Shown here in pieces: positions 1 through 14,029 of a stretch of DNA of 64,000 bases. Position 1 is the first letter of the stretch, and every line of letters starts with the position of its first letter. The DNA comes from Hybos culiciformis (Eukaryota > Arthropoda > Insecta > Diptera > Hybotidae). Both the position numbers and the translations under genes were made by a program. The notes beneath the pieces were generated by a model. It had not been told where the DNA came from. It worked only from the letters and a program-made list of their open reading frames with translations, and searched no databases. Location of the stretch: positions 17,869,922-17,933,921 of the forward strand of contig OZ023273.1 of the NCBI GenBank assembly GCA_964007475.1, given 5' to 3'.

Positions 1-2850
1 TTTATAACTGAAAATATTTGAGATTCTGTTAAATTTATCTATTGGATACATTCATTTAGAAAGTTATATTAATTTATAACTATTTATTTCTTCCTCATTC
101 ATTCCCAGAACACAAAAAATATATCTGCTGTCAACAACATTTTCAAAATAAGGATAAGAATATTGGATAATCAAAAATAAGAAAATTAAAGCCGTGACAT
201 ATAACTATTTTTCCGAAATACATTTATTTTATTTGTATATTAGCATTATGAATTATGAACTCAGTTTTAAAATTTATATAAAAGACTTTTTCACTTATCA
301 AAAATTGTGTCGATTTTTAAATTAATTTCATATGTATATAATAAGTTGGAAATCTTTTTTATCGAATTTCATTGAAAACATAAGAAAGAACTTCAAAAGA
401 AAAGATTTTTTAACACTTTAGAAATTGTTTTGTTATTTTGTTTTAAGGGTAATAATATTGTTCTCAATATTTTTCTTTACCAGCCAGTGTTTGAATCCTA
501 TAAGCAATAAACTAAACAAAGTTAAGGAATTTTTTTTTTTTACATAACCAGAAACAGCAAATAAAATTGTAAATAAGTACATATAAAATAATATTTTTTT
601 TTTTTGTAAGTTTAAGAAAATATTTTGTTTACATTAAAATGGAATTTTCTTCAAGAAAATATTTTACTTGGAAAACTTAAAAATAAATATATACATATGT
701 AGGTGAATTTTATCATTTTGGCAGAAAGGTAGTTAGGTATTCAGAAATAAAAGAAATAAATACAAAGAGAAAAATTATTCGGAAAATTTTAAGTTTTAAA
801 TATTTTGAATTTATTGTTGAAATAAATTGTTTATAATTTAATTGATTTAAACTTTAATTAATATGTTTGTCTTTCGAACAAAAAAAAAACAGTTTTCAAG
901 CTAAACGTGAAATTTGTTTTTTTTTTGTTTTAATGCCTTGAAATGTTTTTAATTGTTAATAGTTAATGTATTTTTAATATTAAGGAAAATACTGTGATTT
1001 CTCTCTTATATATTTTATTGAATGTTATTTATAAAAGAAAAGAAAATTATGACAATTTTTGAATGGACAATAAACGCTATTTTGTGACGCAAATATATCA
1101 AAATAAAATATTTCCATAATCTAATTATTTATGTGGTTCTTTGATATCATTACATTAATTACAACACTCAGACTATTTACGTCTATATTAAATTTGATAG
1201 GAAATTATTTATGACAAAAGGATCAAGTAAATGATCCATAGGTCTGGACAAGAAAGCAAAATCAATATTCATTGGCCTAGCAATTAATCAGTTTTAGGAA
1301 GTTGTTCATATTTATAAAATGTATCATTGGGATGAGTGAATGAATAGTAAAAAAATTAAAATTCTAGAGCTAGCTTAATTTATGCACATATTAAATTGAA
1401 TTGGATTATTATTTCAAGCGGTTTCATTTAATTAAATTTCTAGTACATATACTAATTCCAATTGGTTTTTGAACTATTTATGAGAATAACAATTAATTTT
1501 TTTACATTATATTTTATATTATACTCTATTATATGTACAAAAAAAATATTAGAATTTTAAAAAAAGAAGCAAATTTGTGAATTTAAGAAATTTATATGTG
1601 ATCTGCAATTTGAACAAAAAATATATATAATTTTTCTTATTCAAACATGAAAAAAAAAAAAAGAAAAAAATAAACAGAAAACTTTGAAAAATGTTATTTT
1701 AAAGTTAGTTTTCAAGAAAAACTTCCGAATTTCAAACTTTTTTTTAGACTTTTAAAATTGGTTTTCTAATTTTTTTTTAAATTTTTTTTTTTTTCAGAAA
1801 CAATGATGGAACAAAAACTTTTTAAAAAGTTTTTAACATTATTTAACACATATATTTCACACTTTTGTTAAGTTTCAAGAAACAATTTTCTTGCGGAAAA
1901 ATACATATAATTTTTTTTTTCTGTAAATACACCTAAATTTGAAATAAAACTTTATTAGAAATTTTATTCTCTTGTTTGGTTTTTTATTTTTTTATAAAAT
2001 CAGTAAAACATTTAAGTGAAAAAAAAAGAATTAATTTGTAATTCTATAGTATTATTTTATTTTAAATTATTAAGTCAAAAAAGGTTTTCCTTAAAAATAA
2101 ATGATCATCGCATTTAATACAATTCTCACTAATCTCTTGAAACAAATCTTTACATCCTCCTAAAAATGCAAGTGAAGGTTTTAACTTTTTAAGCCTTCAG
2201 AAATCTTAAGTATTATGCATAACTGACAAGGTAATAGGATATCTGACTAAAAATATTTTGAAAGAAAATAATTTTTAAAAAATTTAAGAAACAAACTATT
2301 TAAAAATTTATTTCATGATTAGAGAAACAAAAGAAATAATAAGTATAGAAGTGAATTTGTTTTCAATACCTTTATAAATATTGAATTTATGAAAGAATTC
2401 TCATCTATGCCACACCTGAAATATGTCGTGTCTTCTTATGTCATCGATGCAAATAAAATGGTCGCAAACACAAAAGCATTCCTAAAGATCGCGCATTAAA
2501 ATAAATATTTATCTTGTTGATACATTTCATTCAGTAATCTCATATCAGAAAAAAGTGTGAAATTCAACACCTAATCTCAAGTGATTCAAAAAAGAATGAT
2601 AAACAAAATTTCTATATTTTAAGGCTAGAGGTGTTTATGAAAAATAAAAAAAAAATGTATTTTATAACATTAAATCATCATCCTGTAGCTTTTTTTTCAT
2701 GACAACATAATAAAATGACATGTTGAACTTACAAAAAAAATAAATAAATAAAAAAAAATTCCATAAACCTAATGTAGTACATATGCTTATAAAGTTTATA
2801 AATAAGGTTCAATACGGCTTGTAATGCAGCTTGGCTATTTTTTAATATAT

Positions 2851-2907
2851 TTTCGAGAGCTCTCTGTAATAATAGTTTCCTTTAAGTGTAATAAGTAGTT
2901 CTCGAAA
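2851..2907. repeat. Short inverted repeat TTTCGAGA/TCTCGAAA
   Basis: Perfect 8-bp arms at 2851-2858 and 2900-2907, separated by 41 bases. The segment between is slightly GC-richer than its surroundings. Function unknown. Confidence 0.5.
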
Positions 2908-3057
2908 GTTGTCTACAATTACTGTTGGTTGAGTTCACTTGAAATTTCATATTTTAGAAAACTGTTGTTCGAAAAGCAAATAAATATTTTTGACAATACG
3001 GTTTTACACTGTTCTGCATGAAGGAAAATATACGTCGGGTTAGTTGTATAATAACAG

Positions 3058-3152
3058 TTTATATGAAAAAGTATAGTTTTGAGTAAAACGCATTCAAAGT
3101 GTTTGAAAAAATGAAAAACGCATTCAAAGTGTTTGAAAAAGTTTCATATAAA
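3058..3152. repeat. Tandem 26-bp duplication inside an 11-bp inverted repeat
   Basis: Two identical 26-bp copies occupy 3085-3110 and 3115-3140 (period 30). Each contains ACGCATTCAAAGTGTTTG. They are flanked by perfect 11-bp arms, TTTATATGAAA at 3058-3068 and TTTCATATAAA at 3142-3152. Confidence 0.85.
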
Positions 3153-6100
3153 ATTGAAATATTTATCACATAAAACATGCTAGGATCAAGAATGGATAGA
3201 AGTTGTACTTATAAAGTAAATTACGGTGATTCCAATGGTGCAGTGTATAGCTAACTGTATATAAATTGAAGAGTGACTTCGTACCTAGTGCGTGTTTTCT
3301 TATAAATTTATCTTTGTGTATCTTTCGTAGATATATTTTATTTTTAAGTTATAATAAAACTTATTGTAATGTAATAACTAACTAATCTCTTTCAAATATT
3401 CCAAGCCTCAAATCAAGCTATATGAAGTCAATAACTTCTGGGGTATTTTAAATATATGAAGCGACAATTCTATCATGCAAATTTCGATTTACATATTACT
3501 TTTTTTCACATCAAAAATAAATAATCTTGATTATTTTGTTAAAATTGTCTTCTGCATAACATTAACATTTGATTTTTATTTGGGTTTGAAAAATGAAAAA
3601 AAATTATTTTTTCAAGCGACGATAAAAAAAAAATTTTAATGAATATTTATTGTAAGTTCTTCAAATTCTATATTTTTAATGAAGTAGAAAGTAAACTATT
3701 TGTAATTTTTGTTCTATTATTTTACATTCAAATATTGAAAGTGGGCTCTATACTTTTTTAATTTTTTAACGTTAACAGCAGCTAATATTTTAACCTTTGA
3801 ATTTTAGTATTTTGAGTCTAACTCCACCATTAGAAAAAGTAAAATAACGCCTGTTGTATGATTGCTAATTTTTGGTTTATGAAGATCTTAAACATTTTTA
3901 AGTATTGAAGAAGCTAGCATAGATACCAAAAAGATTTCAAGCTTTAGGTCCATAATATTGATTTTGGTTGAGAACAATAGAAACATAGGTACTATAGAAA
4001 CATAGGCATTTTTGATTGTGAGAACTAATACTATAAAATTTAGCCTAATATGAACGTATTTATTAAACAATTAATTTAAATGTTAAAATTTTACTGAAAG
4101 ATATGTTCTATTTTATAAAGACGTAAAGTATAACATAACGCCAAAAGAATATTAGGAAATTGAGTATATTTCTTTTCCATAGACAGACGACAAGTTAGAA
4201 GATACTTTAATGTTTATTCATTGTTATGATGATTTTATGTATGTACTGTACATAATAAAAAAAGCATAAATAAATAAAATATTTTAAAAACGAATAACAA
4301 CAAAAATAACAGAAAAATTTATATATTTGCGATCCTCCCTTGTCTAATCCCATCATTTGTATAGAGATTTGAATTTGACGTTGAAAAAATATTTGAATTT
4401 GTTTTTTTTTTATAAAGAATTTTGAAATTTATGTTTTGCTTATTTTTATTATTTCAGCTTTCTAATTTTATGCATAGAATACTGTTATTTGTTGCAAATT
4501 TGCAATATTTAACATTCGAATGAAATTATTTTACTTTAGCGACCGAATATTATGCGAAATAATATTGTAATCATTTCAAATAATTCAAATGGTGGACATA
4601 ACAATTCAAGCCTTCACAAAGTTCAAGATGGGCAGTATTGTGCCATTTGGATGGGTTAGTCCTTCTTGAGTGTGAAATGTATTTTCGGTATTTTCGGTCG
4701 TGAGTTAAATTCCCATATTGGACTTGGAATTTATGTCAATTTTCAATTTGTTCACTTGAATTAAGTTTTTCTGTTGTTTATAATAATTTAAATTGTGGTT
4801 GTACCGGAAATTGTAAAATTATTAATTTCACATTTCAAAGTTATTTCAGCTTATATTACGTATTTTATGTTTTTTCACATGTTTTTTAGAACTTTGTTTT
4901 TTTTTTTGCGATAAAAATATTGAAATTCCAAACTCGAATCAAATACATAATATACGTAGTACGCGAAATTAACCAGAAAATTCCAACAATATTTTGCTAC
5001 TGTAAAATTAAATATTGGCGTCATTGTGGCGTGTAATGAGATCACATTAAGGCCTAAAATTGGTACTTTTTTTTGTTGTATCATTACATTTTATATCCAT
5101 TAGATGCATAGTGGAATGCAAAATGTTTATTTTTAGTTAGAAGCAAAAAAAAAAAAGGAGAAAAATAATTATATGTTTTTCATTATAAATAAAAAAAAAA
5201 AAACTTTTTGGCCTTCTACTATGAAGAACATGTAGTTGTACATATACATTTTATTTATTAAAGAAACCGTGATTTTTTTTTAATGTAGATTGTGGCGCGT
5301 GCACGAATCACATAAAAAAAGAATTTATGGAAATTACCAATAATGATAGTAAAATAGATTTTCATTAAAAAAAAACCTATTGAACAAAATAGTTGCAGTC
5401 AAAGTCAACGAAATAAAAAGTTTATTTTCTAAAAAATTAGTAAGGTAATACTAATAATAAGTTTTGACCCTAATAGTTCATATTATTCTAAATAAATTAC
5501 ATTATGTCTATTGAAGTATTCTGGTTCTGTCCTTAATGGTTTCAAGACCTTGATATTGATAATATATAAAATTGATTTAGACTATAAAGATGGTCAATGT
5601 CAGATTATGCTCAGTTTCGTCCACATTATTGTGAACTCTTACTGAAACCTCAGACCAAAAGTGTAAGACAAAGGCGAATTTTTTTTAAATTTTCAATTAA
5701 TAAATGCAGCGTCTCATTTCGTTATAATACGACAGTCATTAAATAAATTGTAATTGATTTAAATATTTTTCTAAAATTGCATCAATTGCATATTATCTAA
5801 AATAATATGCCACAGGCAGAAGATAATGTTGATAATACTCGAAGAGATAATGGTTCACCCTAAGAGTGTCTTAGCATTATTCAATTATTATCAACGGTTG
5901 TCATCGCAACTTTTATTAAATAGTATATTTTTTCATTTAAAATTACAATTTTAAATACTCTGTTTTCCACAGAGAATCTGCTCTATAATTTATGAATATT
6001 CATGTTACAAGTTTACCTTGTCGAATTTGCATATATGTAAAATATTTCATATCAGACATAAAAAAAAAAAAAAAAAAACTTTGGCCAAACATAATAATAT

Positions 6101-9100
6101 TAACGTTAACAGTGAACAAGAAATTATTATACAAAAGTGTAGAAAATGTCTCATTAAACTAAGATTTATTGAAATAGTTCATATAATATGCAAAATGCAC
6201 TAGAACGTGTGCTTTTAATTTTAACTATATATAGATATATACTATATGTACTATTTTTAACATAATTGGTTAATGTTGAGAAAAAAGAATCATTAATTTT
6301 AAGAATTGTGAGGTTTCGCGACTTATTTTCGTATGACACACAAATTGAATTAACCAAATTAATAAAGTATACAGTTGAAAATTTAAATCTGAATGGTGCT
6401 TGCTAATAATAAATTCAATGCGTGTGGAGTTTTTCAGAATTTATAGAATTCAGTTTAATCTTTATACATTCAAATTCAAAATATTTTTCTTCCATTGGGG
6501 GAAGATGTGGTACTAACCGAGATCATCATATTGTCTTGACATATTGTTGTTTAAGGCGTTAAGACAAGTTTTTCATTTAAAAAATATGCAAATCTTATTC
6601 TTATACTATGTACATTCTACATTATTCTGTATTGAAAAAATAAATGATAGATATATTTTAAGACAATAATTCGTGGAATATCTAATATGTAATTTGATTA
6701 AAAACTATTTTTTTTCCCAATGAACAAAAAAAACACCAACAGAAATATTCTCCGTTTATTTTGAGTTTTAGCTTAGCAGTTGGCGGTCTTCTCAAGTCAT
6801 AATTAATGAATAAGTTATTTATATAAAAAAGTACATAATTTTTTGTTCGTAATAAGCTAATTCAGAGTATGTATATCATAAAAATGATATTCAATTATGG
6901 ATACATATATATAATATGTAAACATTTATGTAAATATTTTCGAAATTTTGTTTTTGGTAATAAAACAAATTTTAAATATTTCAAAAGAAAAATAAATAAT
7001 TGACTCATAATTTATTCTTAGAAATTGAACAGCAGACACTTCTATCTTTCGCTCCATTAAAAAAAAACACATTATACACATTTATATTACATACATTTAT
7101 TTTCTTGTCTTTTATTTTGTTAGTGAGATTTTAATTCTTATGAAAAGGTTATCAAAAAAAAATTAATTCAACAAATTGGACAATGGATTCATTAAAAAAA
7201 AAAAGATTTTTGAATTTTTGTAAAAATAACCGTGATATCATAATTTTATTTATATAACTAACTATGTGATTTAATATATAGCACGTACCCACGGAAGGAA
7301 TGAAATTACCGGATAAGAAGTTTCCTATTGGGTATATGTGATATTATGTCATTGTTTGGAACGAGTCTCAAATTTTTGAAGTTATGAATTTTTTCAAAAT
7401 TAACAATCTCAAATTAAGGTTAAATTCATCCCAGTATAGCCCAAAAACAGATGGTCTAACCAAGTGGTCTAACTAAGTATATAAATAATGCTTTGTTATT
7501 TATTGAAATAAATAAATTCATATTTCAATGAAAGGCATCATAATTTCTTTCGTTTGAAAATTATGAAATTCTTCAAACAAAAATTTAAAAATCATAATTT
7601 AGTGTTACCTATAAAATTAACCCTTGCATTTGAAATAAAACTAGATATATGTACACATACAGTTAAAATGAAGAATTGGTATGATTTAATCAAAATGTTA
7701 ACATTAGAGATAATATTATTTTCTATTACCTCGAACATGTTAAATTTATTATATTTCCGCGATTGCCAAAATATTTCCACATGACATGCTTTATTTCATA
7801 AAATTTCAAGTGAGATTTTAATTCAACTATCATTTTATTAATTTTGAAATTCAATTTGAATTTCCTTGAAGGAAGGTACGTACTCGACCGCATTAAACCT
7901 CCCATGTTTTCTAAATTAAAAAATGAATGAATACATCCGAACAACAAACCGGATATGTTTTATTAGTCTCCAAAACTGTGAACAAAATAAAGTGATTTTT
8001 ATGTGTAAAATATAAAAATTTTACATATTTAAAAACTACAATACAAAGCAAGTTAAGTTTAGCTTAAAGAAATTATTCATGTTCTGCATTTTCCTAACCT
8101 TGTGTATAATTTATTAATTTATTAAATTGTCGCTTGTAATAAAGCAGAAATTATAACCAACAATAATAAAAATAAACTTAAATTTTTTTTCTGTTACTAT
8201 TCTTTGCCAACATTTTTTTTTCTTTCTAAGATAAGGTAAATAATTCTTTATGCTTGAAAAATAAAAAAATTCTATATAATGTTGTTAAAATTTGAAAAAT
8301 GAAGATTTTTAGTGAAATATTCGTTGAAATAAAAAAAAAAAAAAGTCATAAAAAATTGTTTACCTCCTGGAAAAAGTAAGTATTTAGAAAAGCCAAAAAT
8401 AGATTAAAAAAAAATATATAGTTCTGAGGTAAAATATGTCTTGGAAAAAATTATGTTAAGTAAGTAGTTTAATTTTTTTTTATTTTTTTAAATAAAAGAA
8501 AAAGTGTGTTGAAAGATCTACTAGACAATACGATTTTTTGCTTCAATAAATATATATTATGTTAAATTAAATTTTTCAACTTGGATTTGATTATTTATCT
8601 TTAATTGTATTTTTACACACAGATGGTGCAATTATTTTAATTTAGCAATATTTAGGTTTCAATTGAAAATTAATGGGAGGCCAAATTCAGTATAACTTAT
8701 ATCTCTAAAATTTTTTTTCTGAGACATTAGTTATAAAAATTGTTCCCACGATTCGAAAAAATTTTTCAATAAACGCAAACAACGACAAATATTATCATTA
8801 TTTCAAGAACACATGAAGATTATTATAATGTGGATAAAAGTTAAAATGTTTTGCTGTAATCTAAAAAGTTTCAAGAAGCCCAATGAAGCTTTGTAGATAA
8901 TTCAGACATTGCATTGTTATAATATTAAGTTAATTCAATAATGTTAGAGGATTAAAAGTACGAAAAACTGTAACAACTTTAAAAGATATGTAAAATCGAG
9001 AGCGAACAAAAAAAAAATCTTTAAGTTAAACAACAAAACACTTGGATTCACACTTGAATTTTAAAATATAAAAACGAAAATTCACATTATCATCATGCTA

Positions 9101-9359
9101 CATTTATTATCATTACTGAGCTAGCGATACGCTCAATATATGTGCTCATTTATTAAGGAACTGTTTATACATATTAAACTAAATTCATAGGAAAATATTT
9201 TAAAAAATTAATATTTTTGGGGAAAATTTTAATGTTTAATGTTCGTTTTTTTTTTGTTGATGGTAAAATTTATGTAGTTAAATTATTGCATCTAAAATTC
9301 ATTTTTCTGTTAAACGTTAAAGTTTTCCGTTTTATAATTATGTGAAAAAAAGCGCATTA

Positions 9360-9670
9360 TTTTATTTTATTATTATTTTTTCCTTTTTTTTTTTTTTTTG
9401 TTCTTCTTCCTTTTAATTTTTCTCGTTGGACTGAAAATAAAAGTTTTATTATTTTCCTGAGAATTTTTTTTTTTTAATCCTTTTTGAGTATAATAAAATA
9501 TTTTCCTTTTTTTTTTTCAAAATTATTTTTTTATCGCAAGAAATTTTTTTGTAAAGAAAATTTGTATTTTATTTTTTATATACCAAAGTTATTTTTTTTC
9601 TTTTTTTTTTTTTAATTTTATGTTGTTCAAAGTTTTAATTTATAAAATTTTTTTTTATTTTAATTTTTTA
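9360..9670 (+). repeat. Poly-T-rich low-complexity tract
   Basis: About 300 bases are dominated by T on the plus strand, with several runs of nine or more T separated by short C- or A-containing spacers. On the gene's strand the tract is A-rich, so it is not a polypyrimidine tract for it. Confidence 0.7.
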
Positions 9671-9711
9671 CTTAAGAAAAAATATTTAAAATGGACTGTT
9701 GATGAACACTT

Positions 9712-9745
9712 GTAATTACCTGGCAAAAATTAAAAAAAATTTTCT
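9712..9745 (-). other. Weaker recursive-splice-like site
   Basis: The minus strand has a T-rich tract followed by TTTTTGCCAG (ending at 9720) and then GTAATT. The acceptor half is good. The donor half lacks the G at +5. It could be a third ratchet point 2.4 kb below the 12086 site, an ordinary acceptor, or chance. If used as a phase-0 exon start, its frame closes after 15 codons. Confidence 0.28.
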
Positions 9746-11195
9746 TGAATGAAGAAAAATAGTTAAATTTTTGTTCGACTTATTCTGAATAAAAATAGTG
9801 TGTCATTTATAACAAAAAAAAATTTGAAAGAATCAATTAAACTTTATTTCATAGAAGTTGTTGTAGGATGCCAAAGAATTGAAAAACGTTCAAAAAATAA
9901 TTGGTATTTTTTGGCAAACCTTTAAGTTTTCTTTGCCCAATGTCTCTCTTATATCATTGATTTATAAATGCGTTTTTAATAAACAATATAAATTAAGAAG
10001 AATTTTTTTAACATCAACTTAATCTAGAGACTGTCACAAAAAAAGACGAAGAAGAATTCCGCTAGAACTAAATCATGGTTCCTACAGACAATTACATATT
10101 ACAAAAATAAAATGTCGCTCATGAATATACCACAATAAATTACTTCGAGATTCATAAAAGTAAATAAATTAAAATTTGTTAAAAAGTTTTTCATCGTATT
10201 TGTTGTCAAGAAGACTGGAGAAAATTAAATTTGGATAAAATGAAAATATCAAAATAAAAAAAAAATAAAAAACTTTATTATTATTATTTTTTCTTAGTAC
10301 TTTTTGTACTATATGTTTGTGCTGAGTGCGTGTCCTTTTTGGAATAAATTTTAGATTCACAACAAGGATCCGATTTTTTAAAAATTTATTCCTAGACGGT
10401 ATTATTGTATTTTTGTTGTGAAGAGTGTAATAATATAAGGTTCAGCCAGGGAAAATAGAAAACAAAAAAACATTTTTTTTTTTGTTGATAGAAATAATTC
10501 ATTTTTTATTTCCTTTTATGTACAGAGTGGATTATAAGCGGTGAATATAGGAAATATTCGCAATGATTCCAAGTCCAAACTAAAATGAAGAGTTGATATG
10601 TAAACCGAAATCAGATATGAAACCTATGTTAAAGAGAAAAAAAATGAAAATCTTATCGGAAAAGCCAAAGCGTTCCTTAAGTCTAACATGACCTAAGGAT
10701 TCAAATTAAACTACTCCATAAAATCTAGTGTCAACTTTTCGAAAAAATCGCCTACATTACGGAAACTATTTTGCACAAAAATAAATTTTAATACTAGATA
10801 CTATTGCTGCACATACTATTCTAGAAAATATATTTTATTGATGATTCCGTAAACATATAGAAGATACAATACTATAACTATACATATACTACATATACGA
10901 AATATAGAATACTTAAAAATATTTTTCCAGTAAAATTTTATTAATCATTATTATAACTCTTGATTTTATTATACATATAACATTATATTTCACTATTCCA
11001 CTTCTAAAGCACCCTATCAGCATAGATTTTATATTATATTTTATATACAACATTTACAATATACATTAACAAACATATATATTATTTTTATCCTGTGCGG
11101 AGCAAAAAGTCAACAAAATAAAAAAAAATAAAAATAAAAAATTTGAGAGGGAACCGAAAAGGACATAAATTTGCCAAAAAATGTCATAGAGTCAA

Positions 11196-11207
11196 CAGCA
11201 TATGCTG
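11196..11207. other. 12-bp palindrome CAGCATATGCTG
   Basis: A perfect palindrome containing the E-box-like core CATATG. It could be a bHLH or zinc-finger site within the presumed intron, or chance. Confidence 0.25.
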
Positions 11208-12042
11208 TCCAGAAGGACATGATTTGAATTTCTCTTCATCATGAAACTTTTTTGTTATTTTGCTCTGATGCTGATTCTTTTAAGTAAAAAAAAAAAAAAA
11301 AAATTATTTTTTGCAAAAAAAATACTTATTTTTTTTTCTAGCTAGTTTTTTTTCCTTAAATATAGATGGAAAATAAAAAATTGTGATAATAAAGTTAACT
11401 TAAGAGGGCATTATGTACCAAAAAAAAATAATAATATTTCAATTTATTTATTCTTTTTGCTTGAATAAAAAAAGAAATATGAATAATAATAGTGAAGAAA
11501 AAAAACTAAAAAAAATATCCCATAAGTATAATACATATATATTTTAATGACAAAACATTTTTGAGACTTAAATTTTTTTTTTCCTGGTTTTATCATAATT
11601 ATAAGAATTTTAAACAGAGTAAAAATCTGAAAAAATAATTAATTATGGTATTAATATGAGACAGATTTTGAAACAAAATTTAAAATTAATACAATTTGTT
11701 TATATCTTTAACATTAAATATTGTAAATCCACACAAAGTATGTATGGTATTCTTAATGTCATTTGGATATAGTTTTCATTTTATTTGCAATAAGTTCATT
11801 TTAGATATTTCCTTATTCCAGATATCGGTGACTGAAAATATTATAATTTATAACTATTATATCATTATGTAGCATTTCATAGTCTTCGATAATATTTTAT
11901 TACAAATTATAGTGATATAATTGGAATATGCATATTTGATCAGCTGCAAAATATTATAATATGTTTTCACTTCACTTGGATATGATTAACTTTTAAACAC
12001 AACCGGTACAATTAAATTGTTTATTAATGTTTATATACTTAC

Positions 12043-12101
12043 AAAATTTAACATTTTCAAAATATAACCAAAATGTTTCACATACCTGAAAGAAAAAAAA
12101 A
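12043..12101 (-). other. Candidate recursive splice site with 43-nt RS-exon
   Basis: On the minus strand a run of nine T and CTTT leads into CAG at 12088-12086, followed directly by GTATGT at 12085-12080. This is an acceptor fused to a donor, the definition of a ratchet point. A second donor, TTTT/GTAAGT, starts at 12042, so the interval 12085-12043 would be a 43-nt RS-exon. In Drosophila, recursive sites in long introns are often recognised by exon definition using such a downstream donor. Inclusion would shift the frame because 43 is not a multiple of three. The site lies 1.9 kb downstream of the coding exon's donor, on the same strand. The alternative reading is an ordinary 43-nt alternative microexon. 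Confidence 0.6.
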
Positions 12102-14023
12102 TGTAATTAGACGATTTTTATTTTAAAAAAAATTTAATAGTAATGCTCTTAGTCAAAGTTAAGTTTCCAAAATATTATGTTAATTTGTATTATTTAGCGC
12201 AAATATTTTTAAAATTAAAATTCTTAAAAAAATTGTAGGCATTACATTTTACAAACATTTTAAAACGCCAAATATCAGGTTAGAGATTATTGCAGTCTGC
12301 AGTGCACATTACGTACATACATATTTAATAACTCAAACTCTAAACGTATTTAGAAAAATTCGATCAAGAGCTGTTAATTAAAGAAGTGACTTCAATGCAA
12401 TTCAGACGTGGAACTGTCACTTATTAAAAACAGAAGTTACAAGAAGTAAAGACAATTAATTGTGATATTTTATGTCAATTGCTTTGCTGATGATTGCTGA
12501 TCGGTGGATAATAAATATAATTACAATATATACATAAATAACGCAAAAATAAATATTCGAAAGCTTTTGGAAATCCAATTTTACGAAGTAAATCCTGTTG
12601 TACTTGAAATTATAAACCATGGAAAATCATTCGTAAACCATCAAAAAATATTTTATAGAAAAATTTTTTGCTTTTGTTTCTGTAATGAAACTCATTAAAC
12701 GCGAATAAGTATATAAATGCTTGCACAAAAAGTAAGTGAGATACTTGTAAATTGTATAATTCAATTTTCAAACATAAACACAAGTTTTTTAAACGATAAT
12801 TATTATCTGAAAGCATGCATAAGCTAAATGTTAAAATTGCTCATGAAAAACAATAACTTGTTTGGTTGTCATAGGTTAAGAAACCATAAATTAAAAAAAA
12901 AAAAAAAAACGAAATAAAAATTTAACTTATCTGTCAAAAAAGAAACATAATTCTAAAATATGATCGTAAATTTTTTATTACAATTTTTTTGCTTTTGTTA
13001 ATTAACTATATATGTACTATCTATATTAGATGAAAATACAACGAGCAATTATATTTTCGTAAAACGACCACACAGAAAAAATATATTTATTTAATTTTTT
13101 TGATTTCCATTAAAATCTAATTTCTTAAATATAATATTCTCTAATATTTAAATACTTCAAAAGTAAAATTAACACTCTTAAAGACAAATCAATTTTATTA
13201 ATATTCAAAGAGTTTCGTGTTTCAAGCTCACGCAAATGTTCAAATCGTTGTAGTTGAAAAATTATGTTCTGTACTGTTCCTATATATAAAAAAAAATTTC
13301 GACCATTTATACTTTGAATGAAAGAACAAAGAAATGAGTCAATCGTAGAGCTGTTAAATTTTTATTTCAAAATAAATCTAAAAATAATTCATTCAAATCT
13401 GTCAATAATAATAATTCTATGATGTTTTGATTTTTTTTAATCTCAAATAATTTAAGAAAGAGGAAGTTAAATATTTTTTTCTATGCTATTACGTTTAAGA
13501 ATTTTTTTTTCCTATATTTTAAAAATAAGCTTCATAACAGATGGTCAATTAATATTAAATGTGATTTGAATAAAAAAAAAAATAATAAAATAGAGTAAAA
13601 AAATATATTTTTTAAAAAATTGGTCAGACACAGCAAAAAAAAAAAAATATATAGGTCAAAATTTATTAACAAAATGGAAATAATAAAATTAATAACAAAA
13701 TCTCTTTCTTATTTAAAAATTTATTTCTTTTGCACAAAATCTGTAGATTAAGATATAAAATATTAAATGTTAAGATTTTCTCAAGAAAATTGTGGGAAAT
13801 AGTTTTATTTTGGAAACAATCGTATTCTATCGGTATGTGCTGTTATAATTTTATGAAATCGATTCTTTGTCACAATTTTTAAATTTTGTAACTTAGAAAG
13901 TATAATTTTTATATTAGAAATTTTCATCAATTCACTAATCAATTCAATTAGTGTAAAATTTATATTATACAAACCTTTGTGTCAAAATGATTTTATTATT
14001 TAAAAAATTATACAGAACAATAA
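12102..14023. other. Intron segment between coding-exon donor and ratchet site
   Basis: AT-rich sequence, inferred to be the first segment removed if the site at 12086 is used. It contains two overlapping frames of 64 and 68 codons at 12.5-12.8 kb on opposite strands, neither convincing. Nothing else is supported. Confidence 0.4.
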
Positions 14024-14029
14024 ATATAC
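14024..14029 (-). other. Splice donor of the coding exon (GTATAT)
   Basis: The minus strand reads AAGAG then GTATAT. GAG/GTATAT is an acceptable donor and falls exactly at a codon boundary (phase 0). Past it, base composition returns at once to the AT-rich background, and the frame closes at 14000-14002. Confidence 0.7.

Larger units (their letters stand above)
1..9711. other. AT-rich stretch, presumed intron; no gene seen
   Basis: Apart from the small repeats listed separately, I see only AT-rich sequence with homopolymer runs. Reading frames of 60-76 codons at 3.9, 4.9, 6.0, 6.2, 7.6 and 7.8 kb have no recognisable domains and the length expected by chance. If the minus-strand gene continues beyond the window, this is its intron. 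A GC-richer islet at about 2400-2500 has only short open frames. Confidence 0.5.

Noticed and set aside
2400..2500. GC-richer islet with a minus-strand TTTCAG/GTGTGG
   Set aside because: Poor pyrimidine tract and short frames; not enough to call an exon.
3258..3290. TATATAAA followed by a GC-richer stretch, like a core promoter
   Set aside because: No initiator at the right distance and no downstream exon. Such strings are common in this background.
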